Below are positions 33,863 to 45,069 of a stretch of DNA of 64,000 nt, one piece after another; the first letter of the stretch is position 1, and every line of letters begins with the position of its first letter. The stretch is from Patiria miniata (lineage: Eukaryota; Echinodermata; Asteroidea; Valvatida; Asterinidae), in the NCBI RefSeq assembly GCF_015706575.1, contig NW_024037076.1, positions 3,315,614 to 3,379,613 on the forward strand, given 5' to 3'. The notes below the pieces were generated by a model. It was given only the letters and a program-made list of their open reading frames with translations. It did not search any database and had not been told where the DNA came from. A program made the translations under genes and the position numbers.

Positions 33863-35452
33863 ATACTGATTGAGACATTTACTTGTATTCATTATTAGCT
33901 ATCCTGCAAATTCGAGTGGAACAAGGTTAAAACAAAATAGGTTAACCAGTTTGCGTCGGATAACGTGTATACAAACAAAGATTTTGCGGTATTCGTAGCG
34001 GATGACAGATGAACAAGCAATGATAGCTGAGTCCTATGCATACAGATCGTCAAATTGGTTCAGAGAACTCTTGGAGTTTTTAAGAATAAATTATTGTTTC
34101 ACTGAAGAAGAAGTGTCTTTGCTCCCGTATTAGTCCCATCCTTGTAGATACATGTAGGATAGGATGCCTGGTTATACAGGTATCACAAGTCCTAAGTTCC
34201 CCCCAACATTATTCTTAATTAATGAAATAGAAATGCATGATTTCAACAATATAACAAATGCAAATGACAGAGGACACTCTTCTGCCGATCTTGTGAGAAA
34301 ATGATAGAAATCCAATCACGCATACCAACACGAAGCTCATTTGAATGAAAAAAGTGCCAATAAAAAAAGTCTCAGTACATAGCATTGCTCCAATGTACCG
34401 TACTGGTTTGAGTGATCCTGCAAGGCAGGGTAGACTTTCATTAATTAATAACTTTACCTTACAAAAGTTTCCTTGTTTAAAAGGATGTTTAACTAAACAA
34501 GACACAATCTTGGTAATCTAACAGATAATGACAGACCTTTTAATGCAAAGGTGACAAAGAAAATGCTGTGTAATCCTATTTCTTTTAGATTAGATACGAA
34601 AGGGATTAACATTCTATCTTTTAAAGCATGATCAAACCAGTACATTGGAGCAATGCTATTTACTGCAACTTTTTTTATTGGCACTTTTTTCATTCAAATG
34701 AGCTTCCGTGTTGGTATGCGTGATTGGATTTCTATCATTTTCTCACAAGATGGGCAGGAGAGTGTCCTCTGTCATTTGCATTTGGGATATTGTTGAAATT
34801 GTGCTTTTCTATTTCATTAATTAAGAATAATGTTGGGGGGAACTTAGGACTTGTGATACCTGTATATCTTTGATACAAACAATCCGGGAAATATAAATTT
34901 ATAGTGACTTGGCAATCATTACATCTTGCAAGGTGACAGAAGAAAGTCCTGAATAGCGCCCTCTACTCCACCTCACCCGGCCGCAGCATTACATGACAAA
35001 AACAATGAAACAAGCCCATTGGTTTTAGTTTAAACATGCCTTAGACCTTACTCCATATTTTTTATACAATTTCCTTAAAACATAAGTAGTGACTATCAAA
35101 GGTTATTAATATCACTCAATCTGAAAATATAAAGAAAACAAAAATCCCCCACTTGCATTATTGTCCATTCAGCCATAACAAATTGTTGTGCGTCAATTTT
35201 GATCCATTGAGTCAATTTCTTTTTTTCTTTAAAGTTTTCTGTAGCCACAACAGTGCCCTTTAGTGCTGCACCGCCTCAAATATTTAGCACTAAGGAGCAC
35301 AAGGGCACCAAGGCAAATGATAGGGCACCAAGTCAAATGATGTAACACCATATGAGAACTCAAACAAACAAAGCAGTAGGCCTACCACTTTGCTATTTTT
35401 TTCCCAAGCTTGGATGGTACAGACAAAGAATATTTTTTTTAATGCATCACTA
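33863..35452 (-). mobile_element. 0.9-kb dispersed element, copy B (inverted, interrupted)
   Basis: Reverse complement of 9171-10065. It is interrupted once, by the foldback element at 34177-34862; without that insert it is about 902 bp, close to copy A. Copies differ by scattered substitutions and small indels. Outer limits are ATACTGATTGAGACA at the left and GCATCACT at the right. Confidence 0.8.
34177..34862. mobile_element. TA-flanked foldback element (Tc1/mariner-type MITE)
   Basis: The left end CAGGTATCACAAGTCCTAAG is matched by the inverted right end CTTAGGACTTGTGATACCTG. Arms of about 235 bp (34177-34412 and 34625-34862) pair over most of their length around a short spacer. The filled site is GTTATA then the element then TATATCTTTG. 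The empty site in copy A, in the same orientation, is GTTATATATCTTTG, so exactly one TA was duplicated. TA duplication and CAGG ends fit Tc1/mariner-type non-autonomous elements. Open frames inside are mirror images of the arms. Confidence 0.88.
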
Positions 35453-35609
35453 CATCAATTCAAGAACTTTGGTCTGACCAGAGACCCATTATTATTTTTT
35501 TGTTGGCCAAACGGCCTGTGCTTAATTCTGTCTCATGTTGGATGAATGCCCCGTACATGTAGAGTCCCCAATTTTTGGACTAGGCATGAACCAAGGACTC
35601 CTCAATTCA

Positions 35610-36346
35610 TACTCCTAGAACTATGAGGCGCCACGTAGTGGAGCCTCATAGGCAGATTACCCCGCTAAACCGTTTGCTATACAAAACACCAACTTAGTAC
35701 AAAAACGTCCATCCCAAGCAAGCATTTTCCCACAGAACCGCTGCACAGTTTGCCCCTAAACTCCGTAAAATACCTCATGACATACTCACGTTATGTGCAC
35801 CAAACAAACATCGGTGGATTCTGTCGGTTTTTCGGCAAAAATGATGAAAAATATGCCCTTTCCGCACTGAGCCAACCTGACACTTGAAACGTGCACGCGC
35901 GCAGAATGATAGCAGTCGATTTTCGGTTCGATCCCTCAGAGCGCGTCGCAGGGGGTATGGTAGGAGCGAAACGATAATATGCGCATGCGTACAAGTTCAA
36001 GTACGTACCCCCCACGGCGCTCTCCGAGCGATCGCGATTGAACCGAAAATGACTGCGATCATTCTGCGCGTGTGCACGTTTCAAGTGTCAGGTTGGCTCA
36101 GTGCGGAAAGGGCATATTTTTCATCATTTTTGCCGATAAACCGACAGAATCCACCGATGTTTGTTTGGTGCACATAACGTGAGTATGTCATGAGGTATTG
36201 TACGGAGTTTAGGGGCAAACTGTGCAGCGGTTCTGTGGGAAAATGCTTGCTTGGGATGGACGTTTTTGTACTTAGTTGGTGTTTTGTATAGCAAACAGTC
36301 ATAGTGGGGTAATCTGCCTATGAGCCTCATCATAGTTCTAGGAGTA
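35610..36346. mobile_element. Foldback element with about 350-bp arms and 9-bp target duplication (Mutator-like MITE)
   Basis: Begins TACTCCTAGAACTATGA and ends with its complement, TCATAGTTCTAGGAGTA allowing for small changes. Arms of about 350 bp leave a loop of about 30 bp near 35960-35995. Direct repeats CTCAATTCA at 35601-35609 and 36347-36355 flank it (the match runs 13 bp if TACT is counted). Long arms and a 9-bp duplication are typical of Mutator-like elements. Two similar 97-codon frames on opposite strands (35791-36084 and 35884-36177) are the same arm read twice. The GC content is above that of the flanks. Confidence 0.78.
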
Positions 36347-36355
36347 CTCAATTCA

Positions 36356-37870
36356 TACTAGGATAACTGAGATTACAACTTGAAATTAAAAGGAATCAAA
36401 CCAAAGAAGCAGTAGGATCTGAACCAAAAACTTTTCAATTCATTCAAGGGTAACTAAGGCTACACCTTGGAACAAAAGAGGAATCGAACCAAGGTCAAAC
36501 CCATGTACAGGACTCAAACTTGCTACTTACTTTAATCATCAATGATCTAAGTCAGCACAACTCCGTCAATGAGTGGAGGTTGATCCATGTCTCAATGGTG
36601 TGCTCGATTGATTGCCTCGTCCACTGCTTCGTTACCACCCAAATAACTCCCCAACCAAGAGAACTGGTTGGTTGATTTTTATCAGCTGTTGAGCAAAAAA
36701 TAACAGTAATCAGTAATCATAGGAAAATGAGACATTTTCTGTCTTTGTGCAGTTCTCTCTTGAAGGCATTACTAGTGTTCAAAAATTACCAACATTCAAA
36801 AAGGTGTCATTACATTGAGAGAAGTCTGCTTTAGGTTGACAACATTTTTTAGCCATAAAAAAAAAATTGATTCGAATTTGATCAAAACAAAACAGGGGCC
36901 CTACACTTTACATGATCGCCAAAATGATGATACTGAGTGATACTAACAACATAAATCTGGGACTGCATGCACTGAGAATTAACATTCCCAATTGTGTTAG
37001 GAAAATAACTTACAGCATTTTTTTCTTGACTCTCATTCGTGTCCAAAGACCTTTATACACACACACACACACACACAAGTTTACGTTACATACCAAGTGT
37101 GGACTTTCCATTGCTTTCGTGTAGTTGAGAAAAACCAGTGAAAAAACTCATTTTTCTTAAACTGTGATAACTCTTTCAACCCATTTTTTTTCTATGATTC
37201 CCTTTACTTTAGTGTTTCTCTTCATTCTGCTACGGATAAACCTAACCCAAAAATGCCTCTAAACCTGTTTTCCAGAAATGGGGAAACACTGTGTGGACTT
37301 GCCCAAGTCCGCACAGTGTCTCCTCTACCTGGTTTATGTGGACATCTTTTGTTCAGAAGTCCACACAGTGAATGTAATGCCTGTACACCCACACACACAC
37401 ACACAATCGCAGAAGTGTCGTCAGCTCAGGATGCAACATTTTTTCCAGTAAGGCAAACACTGACATCAAGGGAATTTGTCTACCTTGGGAAAGTTGGTTG
37501 ACTTCCCCCCTGCACCGCCGTCATGACATCCGAAATGATGCGATCGGCGATGACATTGGCTATGGCTCATCCAACAACAACATCGATGATCACCCCCACG
37601 TCATGCACGTGAAGGTTTGCTAGCTACACATGCCAGAGGTAAACGCGAGTTCATCCAAAGACTCCTCAATATTCCAAAGGAACGGAGAGACAGAGGTTGT
37701 ACACCATGTCTGCAGTCCTATGAATATTAGAAATATGATAATGAAATAAGAGCATGAAACTGGAGTGGGAGGGTCTCAACCAAAGACCCATAATCACAAA
37801 CGCAGAAAGGTAATTAAACAAACTACATGTACACACGTAGCAAGACAGCTGCGTGTTTGGCAATTAAACT
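36356..37870. other. Intergenic DNA with B-box-like motif and CA microsatellites
   Basis: No gene supported. On the minus strand GGTTCGATTCC at 36480-36490 is a perfect Pol III B box, and a related GGTTTGATTCC lies at 36392-36402, so a decayed tRNA-derived SINE is possible; no matching A box was found. CA runs lie at 37060-37078 and 37389-37404. A CACTGTGTGGAC / GTCCACACAGTG inverted pair flanks about 85 bp at 37288-37379. Confidence 0.4.
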
Positions 37871-37906
37871 GTGTTTGGCGCCCTCAATATTGAGGGCGCC
37901 AAACAC
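37871..37906. repeat. Perfect 36-bp palindrome
   Basis: The left half is GTGTTTGGCGCCCTCAAT and the right half is its exact complement, with no spacer. GTTTGGC also occurs 15 bp upstream. It can form a cruciform or, if transcribed, a long hairpin. Confidence 0.97.
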
Positions 37907-38248
37907 GTTTCATTGACTGCACCAAACCATTGTGTACACAGTCTGAGATCAATGGCACAAACCACCAAAGACATAAACGCAAAAAAAGCAAGCTGTGTAG
38001 AAAACATGTACCTGTGTTTCCCCAAGAGTGGATCCAGAACACAATTTTTTGGGGCTGGGCGAAAAAAAAATTGGTCCCACAAAAAGTGATTCCAAAAATT
38101 ACGGCGTTTGGAATATACAACATTTGCAAACACCAAGTTTTTACGAAATACCTCACTAGGATCTTGGTTAATGACAGTCTAAAGCATCCTGTAAAATTTT
38201 GGCACTTAGTGTGAAGTCATTTTCAAGAAAATTGTATTTTTGTATAAA

Positions 38249-38282
38249 TTTCCAACGGTGGTCGGCCGACCACCGTTGGAAA
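38249..38282. repeat. Perfect 34-bp palindrome
   Basis: The left half is TTTCCAACGGTGGTCGG and the right half is its exact complement, with no spacer. A degraded relative lies at 33298-33334, so it belongs to a repeat family. Confidence 0.97.
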
Positions 38283-38380
38283 ACCTAACTATTTTTCAAC
38301 TACTGCTCCAAATTTACCATTTTGTTCAGTCAAAATTTTGTTTGCTATTGGTTACATGTTCATGAACGGGTGCAGCCCAG

Positions 38381-38464
38381 CTAGACTGGTTCCCTGACCT
38401 AACAATTTTCCGGCATCTATAAATTGATCCATTTCATCTTTAGTGGAGTCAGGGAACCAGACTA
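38381..38464. repeat. Inverted repeat with GTCAGGGAACCAGACTA arms
   Basis: TAGACTGGTTCCCTGAC (from 38382) and GTCAGGGAACCAGACTA (from 38447) are arms separated by about 48 bp. The same sequence occurs singly near 33184. Probably the ends of two adjacent element copies, or of one small element. Confidence 0.7.
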
Positions 38465-38889
38465 CTTGAACGTTTTTGTTTTCTTGGCTTTTTCAGCATT
38501 TTCGAACACAAAACTTCAAACATGTCTGTGTAACAATATTTGATCTATTATACTAACCCCTCAAATAGTTCATTTTTAAAAAATAACAGCAAAAGCCAAT
38601 GATGTACATTCCCTTTAAGGGCCCCGAAAAACTTTTGGATTCTAGATGCTCTTTGGTGCGATCTGAGGGAATTTCTGACCACTTTAGCCAACGCCAACGT
38701 TTTAGGAGGAAAAGATGGTGGTGTACTCAGTGCCTGCCTGCCTTAATTGCGACGTCACATAAAAACAAAAACAAAAATGTTTTCATTTTGAAAAAAAAAA
38801 ACACACTCTCGAGATATATACAAAACCGCATGCACAGGGCGCGCCGCCATTTTGAATTTCGATGGCTTCAGACCTTTCAATCGGCCCCA
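38465..38889. other. Intergenic DNA left of the old satellite domain
   Basis: No gene supported; the open frames overlapping 38599-39037 on both strands lack any motif. An A-rich stretch lies at 38759-38802. Confidence 0.4.
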
Positions 38890-39876
38890 TAGAGTGATAT
38901 TTACACGTGATAATTGTGTCACATATCGTGTTAAATAATGTATTTCTAAGAGTTAGTGTCTGGATCCGTGTGTGTTGTCCACTTAAAATCGCATGGTGTT
39001 TTACGCCATTTGAGCACACTACGTTGCTTTGTTTCAATAAATGTTATTGTTTGACGATTTTTCTTCAAATTAAAGAGAGTTATGTCATATTATCATATTG
39101 AACAAACACACTAAATGTCAACTTAATACAGCAAGTATTTCTTGAGTTATTGTCCGGAAAGTGTGTTGTTTATGTTCTGGGAAAGTTGACTTCAATTCAC
39201 CTGGTATTTTAAGCGCTATTACAATCTACATTGCTTTGTCTACATTATTTTTTTTATTGTTTGACGATTCTTCTTTAAATTCAACAGAAATCGGTCACAT
39301 ACAATGTTTAGAAAGTGTATGAAATGTCAATTTAATGCAACAAATATTTTTTGAGTTATTGTCTGGAAACCGAGTGTGTGGTTTTATTCTGGGAAAGTTG
39401 ACTTAAAAGTGCCTGGTATTTTACGCATTTAATACACTAAATTGCTTTGTTTACATTATTTTTGTTTGTTTGACAATTCTTGTTTAAATTAGACAGAGAG
39501 GGGTCACTTATCATCTTTAATGAGCGTATGGAATTTCACTTTCATTCAACAAATATTTCTTGAGTTATTGTTTGGAAACCAATTGTGTTGTTTTTGTTAT
39601 AGTAAAGTTGACTTAAAATCGCCTAGTATTTTACGCTCTTAATACACAACATTGATTTGTTTATTATTTTTTTTTTATTGTTTGAGGATTCATCTACAAA
39701 TTAACAGACTTGTTTTATATATCACGTTTTATCAACATAAAAAACCTGCAATTCAATGCAAAAAGTAATTGTTTGAGTTATTGCCTGGAAGCCAAGTGTG
39801 TTGTTTTCATTACAGTATAGTTGTTTTCAAATCGGCTGGTATTTTACACGTTTTACAATCCTACATTTCTTTCATA

Positions 39877-40142
39877 GGCGTCGCGAGGGGGGGGGGGGGG
39901 GGGGCAAGGGGGGCACTTGCTCCCACCCCCTGGAAAAGCAAAAAAGAAAAAAGAAAAAAAAAAAAAAGTGAAAAAGAGGCACGAAGACAAAGTGGTGTAA
40001 ATTTAATGAGTTGGGGGGGGGGGCAAAATGTCCCTGTCCTCCTCTAAAACTGACAAATCGAGATTGTGTTGAGAAATACAAACATTGTTTGGCAAAAAAG
40101 ATTGTTTTGCCCCCCTCTAGAAAAAATCCTGGCGACGCCCAT
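39877..40142. mobile_element. Small element with GGCGTCGC ends and G/C runs
   Basis: The left end is CATAGGCGTCGCGAGGGG. The right end read on the minus strand is CATGGGCGTCGCCAGGATTT. Both lead into G runs of more than six bases. The surrounding ATTTCTTT satellite text is interrupted here and resumes afterwards. Related partial ends occur at 21345 (minus strand) and 41880 (CCTGGGTGCGTCACTGG). Non-autonomous; family name not certain. Confidence 0.65.
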
Positions 40143-40889
40143 GATTTCTTTGTTTATATTATTTAAAGTGTTGGATGATATTCCTTCAAATTCAACAGAA
40201 TGAGGTCAAATATCATGTTTAACAAGCGAATGATATGTCAATTTGATGCGACGAATGTTTCTTGATTTATTGTCTGGAAACTAAGTGTGTTGTTGTTGTT
40301 ATAGTAAAGTTTACCAACAATCACCTGGTATTTTGCGCGCGCACTACACTAAATTGTGTTGTTTATTATTTTTTTCATTTATAACGATTCGTCTACAAAT
40401 TCAACAAACTTGTATCAAATATCACGTTTAATTGTAATTAACGAAATTGTAATTAAGTGCAAAAGGTATTTCTTGAGGTTTTGTCTGCAAACCAAGTATG
40501 TTGTTCTGCAATAGTAAAGTTGACTTAAATTCGCCTAGTATTTTACGCGCTTTACAATCTACACTGCTTTGTTCATAACTGTTTGACTATTCTTCTTCAT
40601 GTCCGTAAATTGCGCCGTAATTTTACGGACTTTGCGTAATTGCAGATATTAATTATGCTTATTAGCATGATTACAATCAACCACATCGGCCCAAACACCT
40701 ACACATTATAGTAATCCAAGTGTACCGTGTACACATGTCCAAACTCATGTTAATGGTCTGTTTATTTTACGAAACGAAAAAACTTTTCCGGAAATTTTGC
40801 TGCCAGCAAAAAAAGCGTTCCGTATTCCTGCAGTAAAATGTATTTAGTATATATTTACTTGCTTTTACAGTAAGACGTCGGTGGCAACT

Positions 40890-41590
40890 TAAGACGTCGG
40901 AGTGCGGTGAGCAGTGTTTGTGCAGCACCCTCTTTTGTAAGAAATTGTTGCATGACGATAACATACGGAGTGTTCTTCGTACTGCAATTCCCTTAAATTG
41001 TATTACATTATTCTTCGGCGGTTTCCGTCAAGTTTCTAGAGTTTCGTGTCAAATACCATGACAAAATAATACAGGAAATGTCATTGCAATACAATGTTTT
41101 TATCTCGAGTTCCCAATTTCACAATAACTGTGTTGACATGACGAGAAAATACAGAGTGTCCTTCATACTGCAATTTCCTTTTGAGCCCCCCCCCCCCAAG
41201 AGGTTGTCATTTTTGTTGTTAGTCCCACGATTGGCTGTTGTCAAAATAGGCCGGCCCTAACAAATTTGTAAACCAAAATATTTTGTCGGAACGCGGTGAG
41301 CAGTGTTTGTGTAGCGCGCCCTCTTTTGTTCGAAATTCTTGCATGAGGATAAAATACGAAGTGTCCTTCATACTGCAATTTCCTTTACTTATATTACATT
41401 CCACCTTCGGAGGTTCGTGTCAATTTTCTAGATTTTCGTGTCAAATACCATTGCAAAACATTACATGAAATTTCAATGCAATACAATGTGTTCATCTTGA
41501 GTTCCCTTTTTGCACAATAACTGTGTTTACATCTCGAATGGCCAGACGTCGGAGCGTGGTGAGCAGTATTTGTGTAGCGCGCCCGCTCTT
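40890..41590 (+). repeat. GCGGTGAGCAGTGTTTGTG repeat, two and a half units
   Basis: Units start at GACGTCGGAGTGCGGTGAGC (40894), GTCGGAACGCGGTGAGC (41285) and GACGTCGGAGCGTGGTGAGC (about 41544). The first two share CCCTCTTTTGT, CATACTGCAATTTCC, GTGTCAAATACCATG and ACAATAACTGTGTT in order. A further fragment of the same family is at 58205-58375. The units disagree by 10-20%. Confidence 0.8.
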
Positions 41591-42715
41591 TGAAAAGAAA
41601 TAATTGTTATAAAATCTTTTTAAAATACTCAGAACTCTTTAGTCCCACGATTTTGGCCTTGGAGATTATTAATGTGGTCTGTTTTCGAGTAGTTTAATAG
41701 GGGTGTAAGTGGCGCCACTAACGTCAAAATAGGCCGCCCCTAAAAAAAAACACCATTTTTTTATGCGGCCAAAAAATTTGGGAAAAATTTTTGAAAACAA
41801 AAACAAACAAAACTGTATTTTGTAAATAGACATATTTTGAGCCCCCCCCCCGCCCTAAAACCAAATCCTGGGTGCGTCACTGGTTAATATTATTTTAACT
41901 ATTTGACGATTATTCTTGAAATTCAACAGTAAGGGGTCGTATATCATGTTTAATAAGTGGATTCAATGTCATTTTAAGGTACGGGATAAATCTTGAGTTA
42001 TTGTCTGGAAATCAAGTTGGTTGTTAATGTTACAGAAAAGTTGACTTCAAATCGCCTGGTAGTTTACGCGCTTAGCAATCCTACATTGCTCTGTTTGATA
42101 TTATTTTAACTGTTGATCGATTCCTCTTCAAATTCAACAGAAAGGAGTCACATATCATGTTTATTAAGCGTGTGATATGTCAATTTAATGCGACGAATAC
42201 TTCTTGATTCATTGTCTGGAAATAGTAAAGTTTACCGAAAATCGACTGGTATTTTTACCCGCTTATTTCACCACATTGCTTTGTTTATAATGGGTTTTTT
42301 TTATGACAATTTGTCTACAATTTCAACAGAATTGTATTAGATATCACGTTTTATCAATATACGAAATTGCAATTCATTGCAAAATGTATTTCTTGAGTTT
42401 TTGTCTGGAAACCAAGTACATGTATGTTGTTTTGTTATAGTAAAGTTCACTTGAATTCGCTTTGTATTTTACGTGCTTTATAATCTGCATTCCAGAATCG
42501 CCTGGTATTTTACGCGCTGAATACAGTACATTGCAATGTTTTATTATTTAACTATTCGACGATTCTTCTTCAAAATGTTCAAATTCAACAGAAAGGGGTC
42601 ACAAATCATGTTTAATAAGCGTATGAAATATCAATTTAATGTAACGGATATATCTTGAGTTATTGTCTGTAAATCAAGGTTGTTGTTTATGTTACAGTAA
42701 AGTTGACTTAACTAC

Positions 42716-45060
42716 TGGGAATGGGATCAGCCGTCAATTTCTTTTGTAATAAGCCACAATGAATCCTCAAACCCACTAAGCAACTTAAATTGACAAGAAC
42801 CGTGGAAAAATTCAAACCCCCCAAAAATTGATTGCAAATTTAAGTCACATTGAATTGAAAAACGTAAAACACTATTTATAGAGACAATAATCCCCCACCC
42901 AAATAAATTGTATTGATATGAAAACTTGACAATAATTAGTCATGATGTACTGACACACACAAAAAACCCGACGGAAACCTGGGAAGAAACAATAAAAGAC
43001 AATAAAACAATTGTTTGAACGCTCCGTACGTAGCTTTTGCTACCGTCGATTTCTTCCAAAAGAGGGCGTCCTACACAAACACTGGTCAGCACCTTTAAGA
43101 TTTTTGTATAATGCAGATGACAATCTGCGAACAATAAAACATGTTTTTTAAGACATAATGACTGCAGAACACATCGCATTTAATGAAAATTGCGTCCTAT
43201 TATTGTCCATTATATTTTACACAAGTTTGAAAATTGATGAAAGCCATTGCGGAATAAATTTAATATGATTTATAAAAATCACGAAAAATTCATAACGAAA
43301 GTCACTTTTTATTGAACAAAAATAAATCACTCTTTCTAGAGACAATTATTGCAAAATAGCTCATCGCTTTTTTGACACAGAAAGTAAGAAACTTGACAGG
43401 AACAGAAGAAGAATAAAATAATGTAATGTCATTTAATGACAATTTAGTGTTTTAATCGCAAAAAACAATTAATTGGGAATTAAAGTAACTTTATAATAAT
43501 TGAATGAAAGTAACATGCTACCTATGGATACAATTACTCCAGAATAATAGATATTTGAACATATCAGTCGATAATTAGTCGTCACGTAATGACATAAAAA
43601 ATACCTGGACGGAAACCTCGTCGGAAAAAAATACACGACAATAAAGCAAAAAGTGTCGACGCTATACAGGGTGTTTCAATAAAAAGGAAACCCAACTTTG
43701 AAGAACAAGTATGGACAGACTAAATGTTTACTGGCTGTGAAACCGCTTTCATATAAAAGCGTAATCTCTATGCTTTTCAATGATACCTTGTTTACATTTC
43801 CAGGGCCTTGCATCACTGAGCATCATTATCTTCAAAACTGGATGCAAAATTGCAGTTGGTTCACTTTCATGTCAAACACAATAGGCATGGTGTGCATGGG
43901 AATAAGTATTCAAGAAGATAACACGGGTGCATCAAAAGAAATAAAAAAACAAGTCGGGTTGGTTTCAAAAGTGGATTTTGTTTGTCATTAATTCTCGTTT
44001 TGACCAAGCCACGTTCAAAACAATCTGCCATTTTCCCGAGAATTGACATTCAAGCCATTTCAAAGACATTTCCGTAACAATAGGCACACCGTACCCAGTG
44101 GTTTTTTTTTTTTATGAAAGTGAACCAAGTGCATTTTTGCATTCAGTTTTCAAGACAATGATGCTCAGTGATGCATGACTCAGAAAACCTAAACACGGTA
44201 TCATTGAAAAGCATAGAGATTACGCTTACAGATGATACCAGTTTTATAGCCAGTAAACATATCGTAAGTCCATACTCATTCTTTGAAATTGGGTTTCCTT
44301 TTTTGGAAACACCCTGTATACGTACACCATGATTGCTTCCTTCAATTTCTTGCAAAAAACGAAGACGTCCGTCAATGTGTGTCACGATGTACCCATTTGA
44401 CAAAAATACCACACTCTCTGTGGAGATAATATTGCAGAATAACGCATCCCATATGATTAAAATTGCGTCGCATTACTGGCCGTGATATGTGACGCAACAT
44501 GATTGAAAATTTAAGGGAATCTTGGGAAAATTTTATTCTTATATGATTGAAGAAAGCAGTATTTTTATCGTGAAAAAAACTTTGTTAATTGGAATTACTT
44601 TTGAAGGAAATTTTGTTGAATATTTAGTCGCAATGTAAAGATTTGAAGAAAAAAAATCGACTGAAATCTCGAACAAAAAATATCCACTCTTTGTTAATGG
44701 TTCCGATACCTAAAGGAAAGCGCGTTGAATTGAATTGAAATTTCGTCCAATAATTATTCATGATGTATAACAAAACAGTTTTGAAGAAAAAAAATGACAG
44801 GAACCTTAAAAAAAAAATGCCACAATAAAAACTACAACGTGTAAGCAAACTCCGTTTTTTGCTGTCATCTATTTCTTCCAACAGAGGGTGCACTACTAAG
44901 TGTAAAAAGGTCCCACTTTAGATCCATAATAATTATGTTGTTTTCCTATGGATTCAAACTAAAATTGTAGATGATGTACACGAGGAATTAACTTTTTGAG
45001 CGATTTTCTTCAGTTTTGTATATACGAGAAGGTAACATTTAAACGCCATCCAAAATAATA
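42716..45060. repeat. Highly decayed AT-rich repeats
   Basis: Loose repeats of phrases such as ATAATTAGTCATGATGTA (42933), TAATTAGTCGTCACGTAATG (43571), AATTATTCATGATGTATAAC (44752) with GACGGAAACCT and CAATAAAA following. CGTCGATTTCTTCCAA-type stretches end near 43057, 44350 and 44879. No stable period can be set by eye. No gene. One clean insertion, at 43667-44316, is listed separately. Confidence 0.6.
43667..44316. mobile_element. TA-flanked foldback element with CAGGGTGTTTC ends (Tc1/mariner-type MITE)
   Basis: Ends are CAGGGTGTTTCAATAAAAAG at the left and CTTTTTTGGAAACACCCTG at the right. TATA lies on both sides (43663-43666 and 44317-44320), consistent with a TA duplication. Arms of about 225 bp pair well, including GCGTAATCTCTATGCTTTTC and its complement near 44202. 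The middle (about 43900-44090) is only weakly paired. No transposase frame. Its ends differ from those of the element at 34177, so it is a separate family. Confidence 0.87.
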
Positions 45061-45069
45061 CTCACTTTC

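Larger units (their letters stand above)
38890..42715 (+). repeat. Decayed satellite of about 205 bp, roughly 12 visible units with insertions
   Basis: Each unit carries TTTGACGATTCTTCTTCAAA, TCAACAGAAAGGGGTCAC, ATATCATGTTTAATAAGCG, TTCTTGAGTTATTGTCTGGA, AAAGTTGACTTAAAATCGCC and TGGTATTTTACGCGC in that order. The last motif recurs near 38990, 39200, 39400, 39620, 39838, 40325, 40530, 42045, 42245, 42460, 42500. Units differ by 15-30%. Insertions at 39877-40142 and 40600-41880 break the spacing. Confidence 0.85.

Noticed and set aside
34215-34693. Two minus-strand frames with similar residues
   Set aside because: Mirror readings of the foldback arms at 34177-34862.
35791-36177. Two similar 97-codon frames on opposite strands
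   Set aside because: They are the two arms of the foldback element read from each strand; no transposase motif.
37053-37404. Frames over CA repeats
   Set aside because: Low-complexity CA runs produce HTHTHT-type peptides; there is no other support.
44624-44893. 89-codon minus-strand frame rich in phenylalanine
   Set aside because: AT-rich decayed repeat with poly-T tracts; no motif or splice support.
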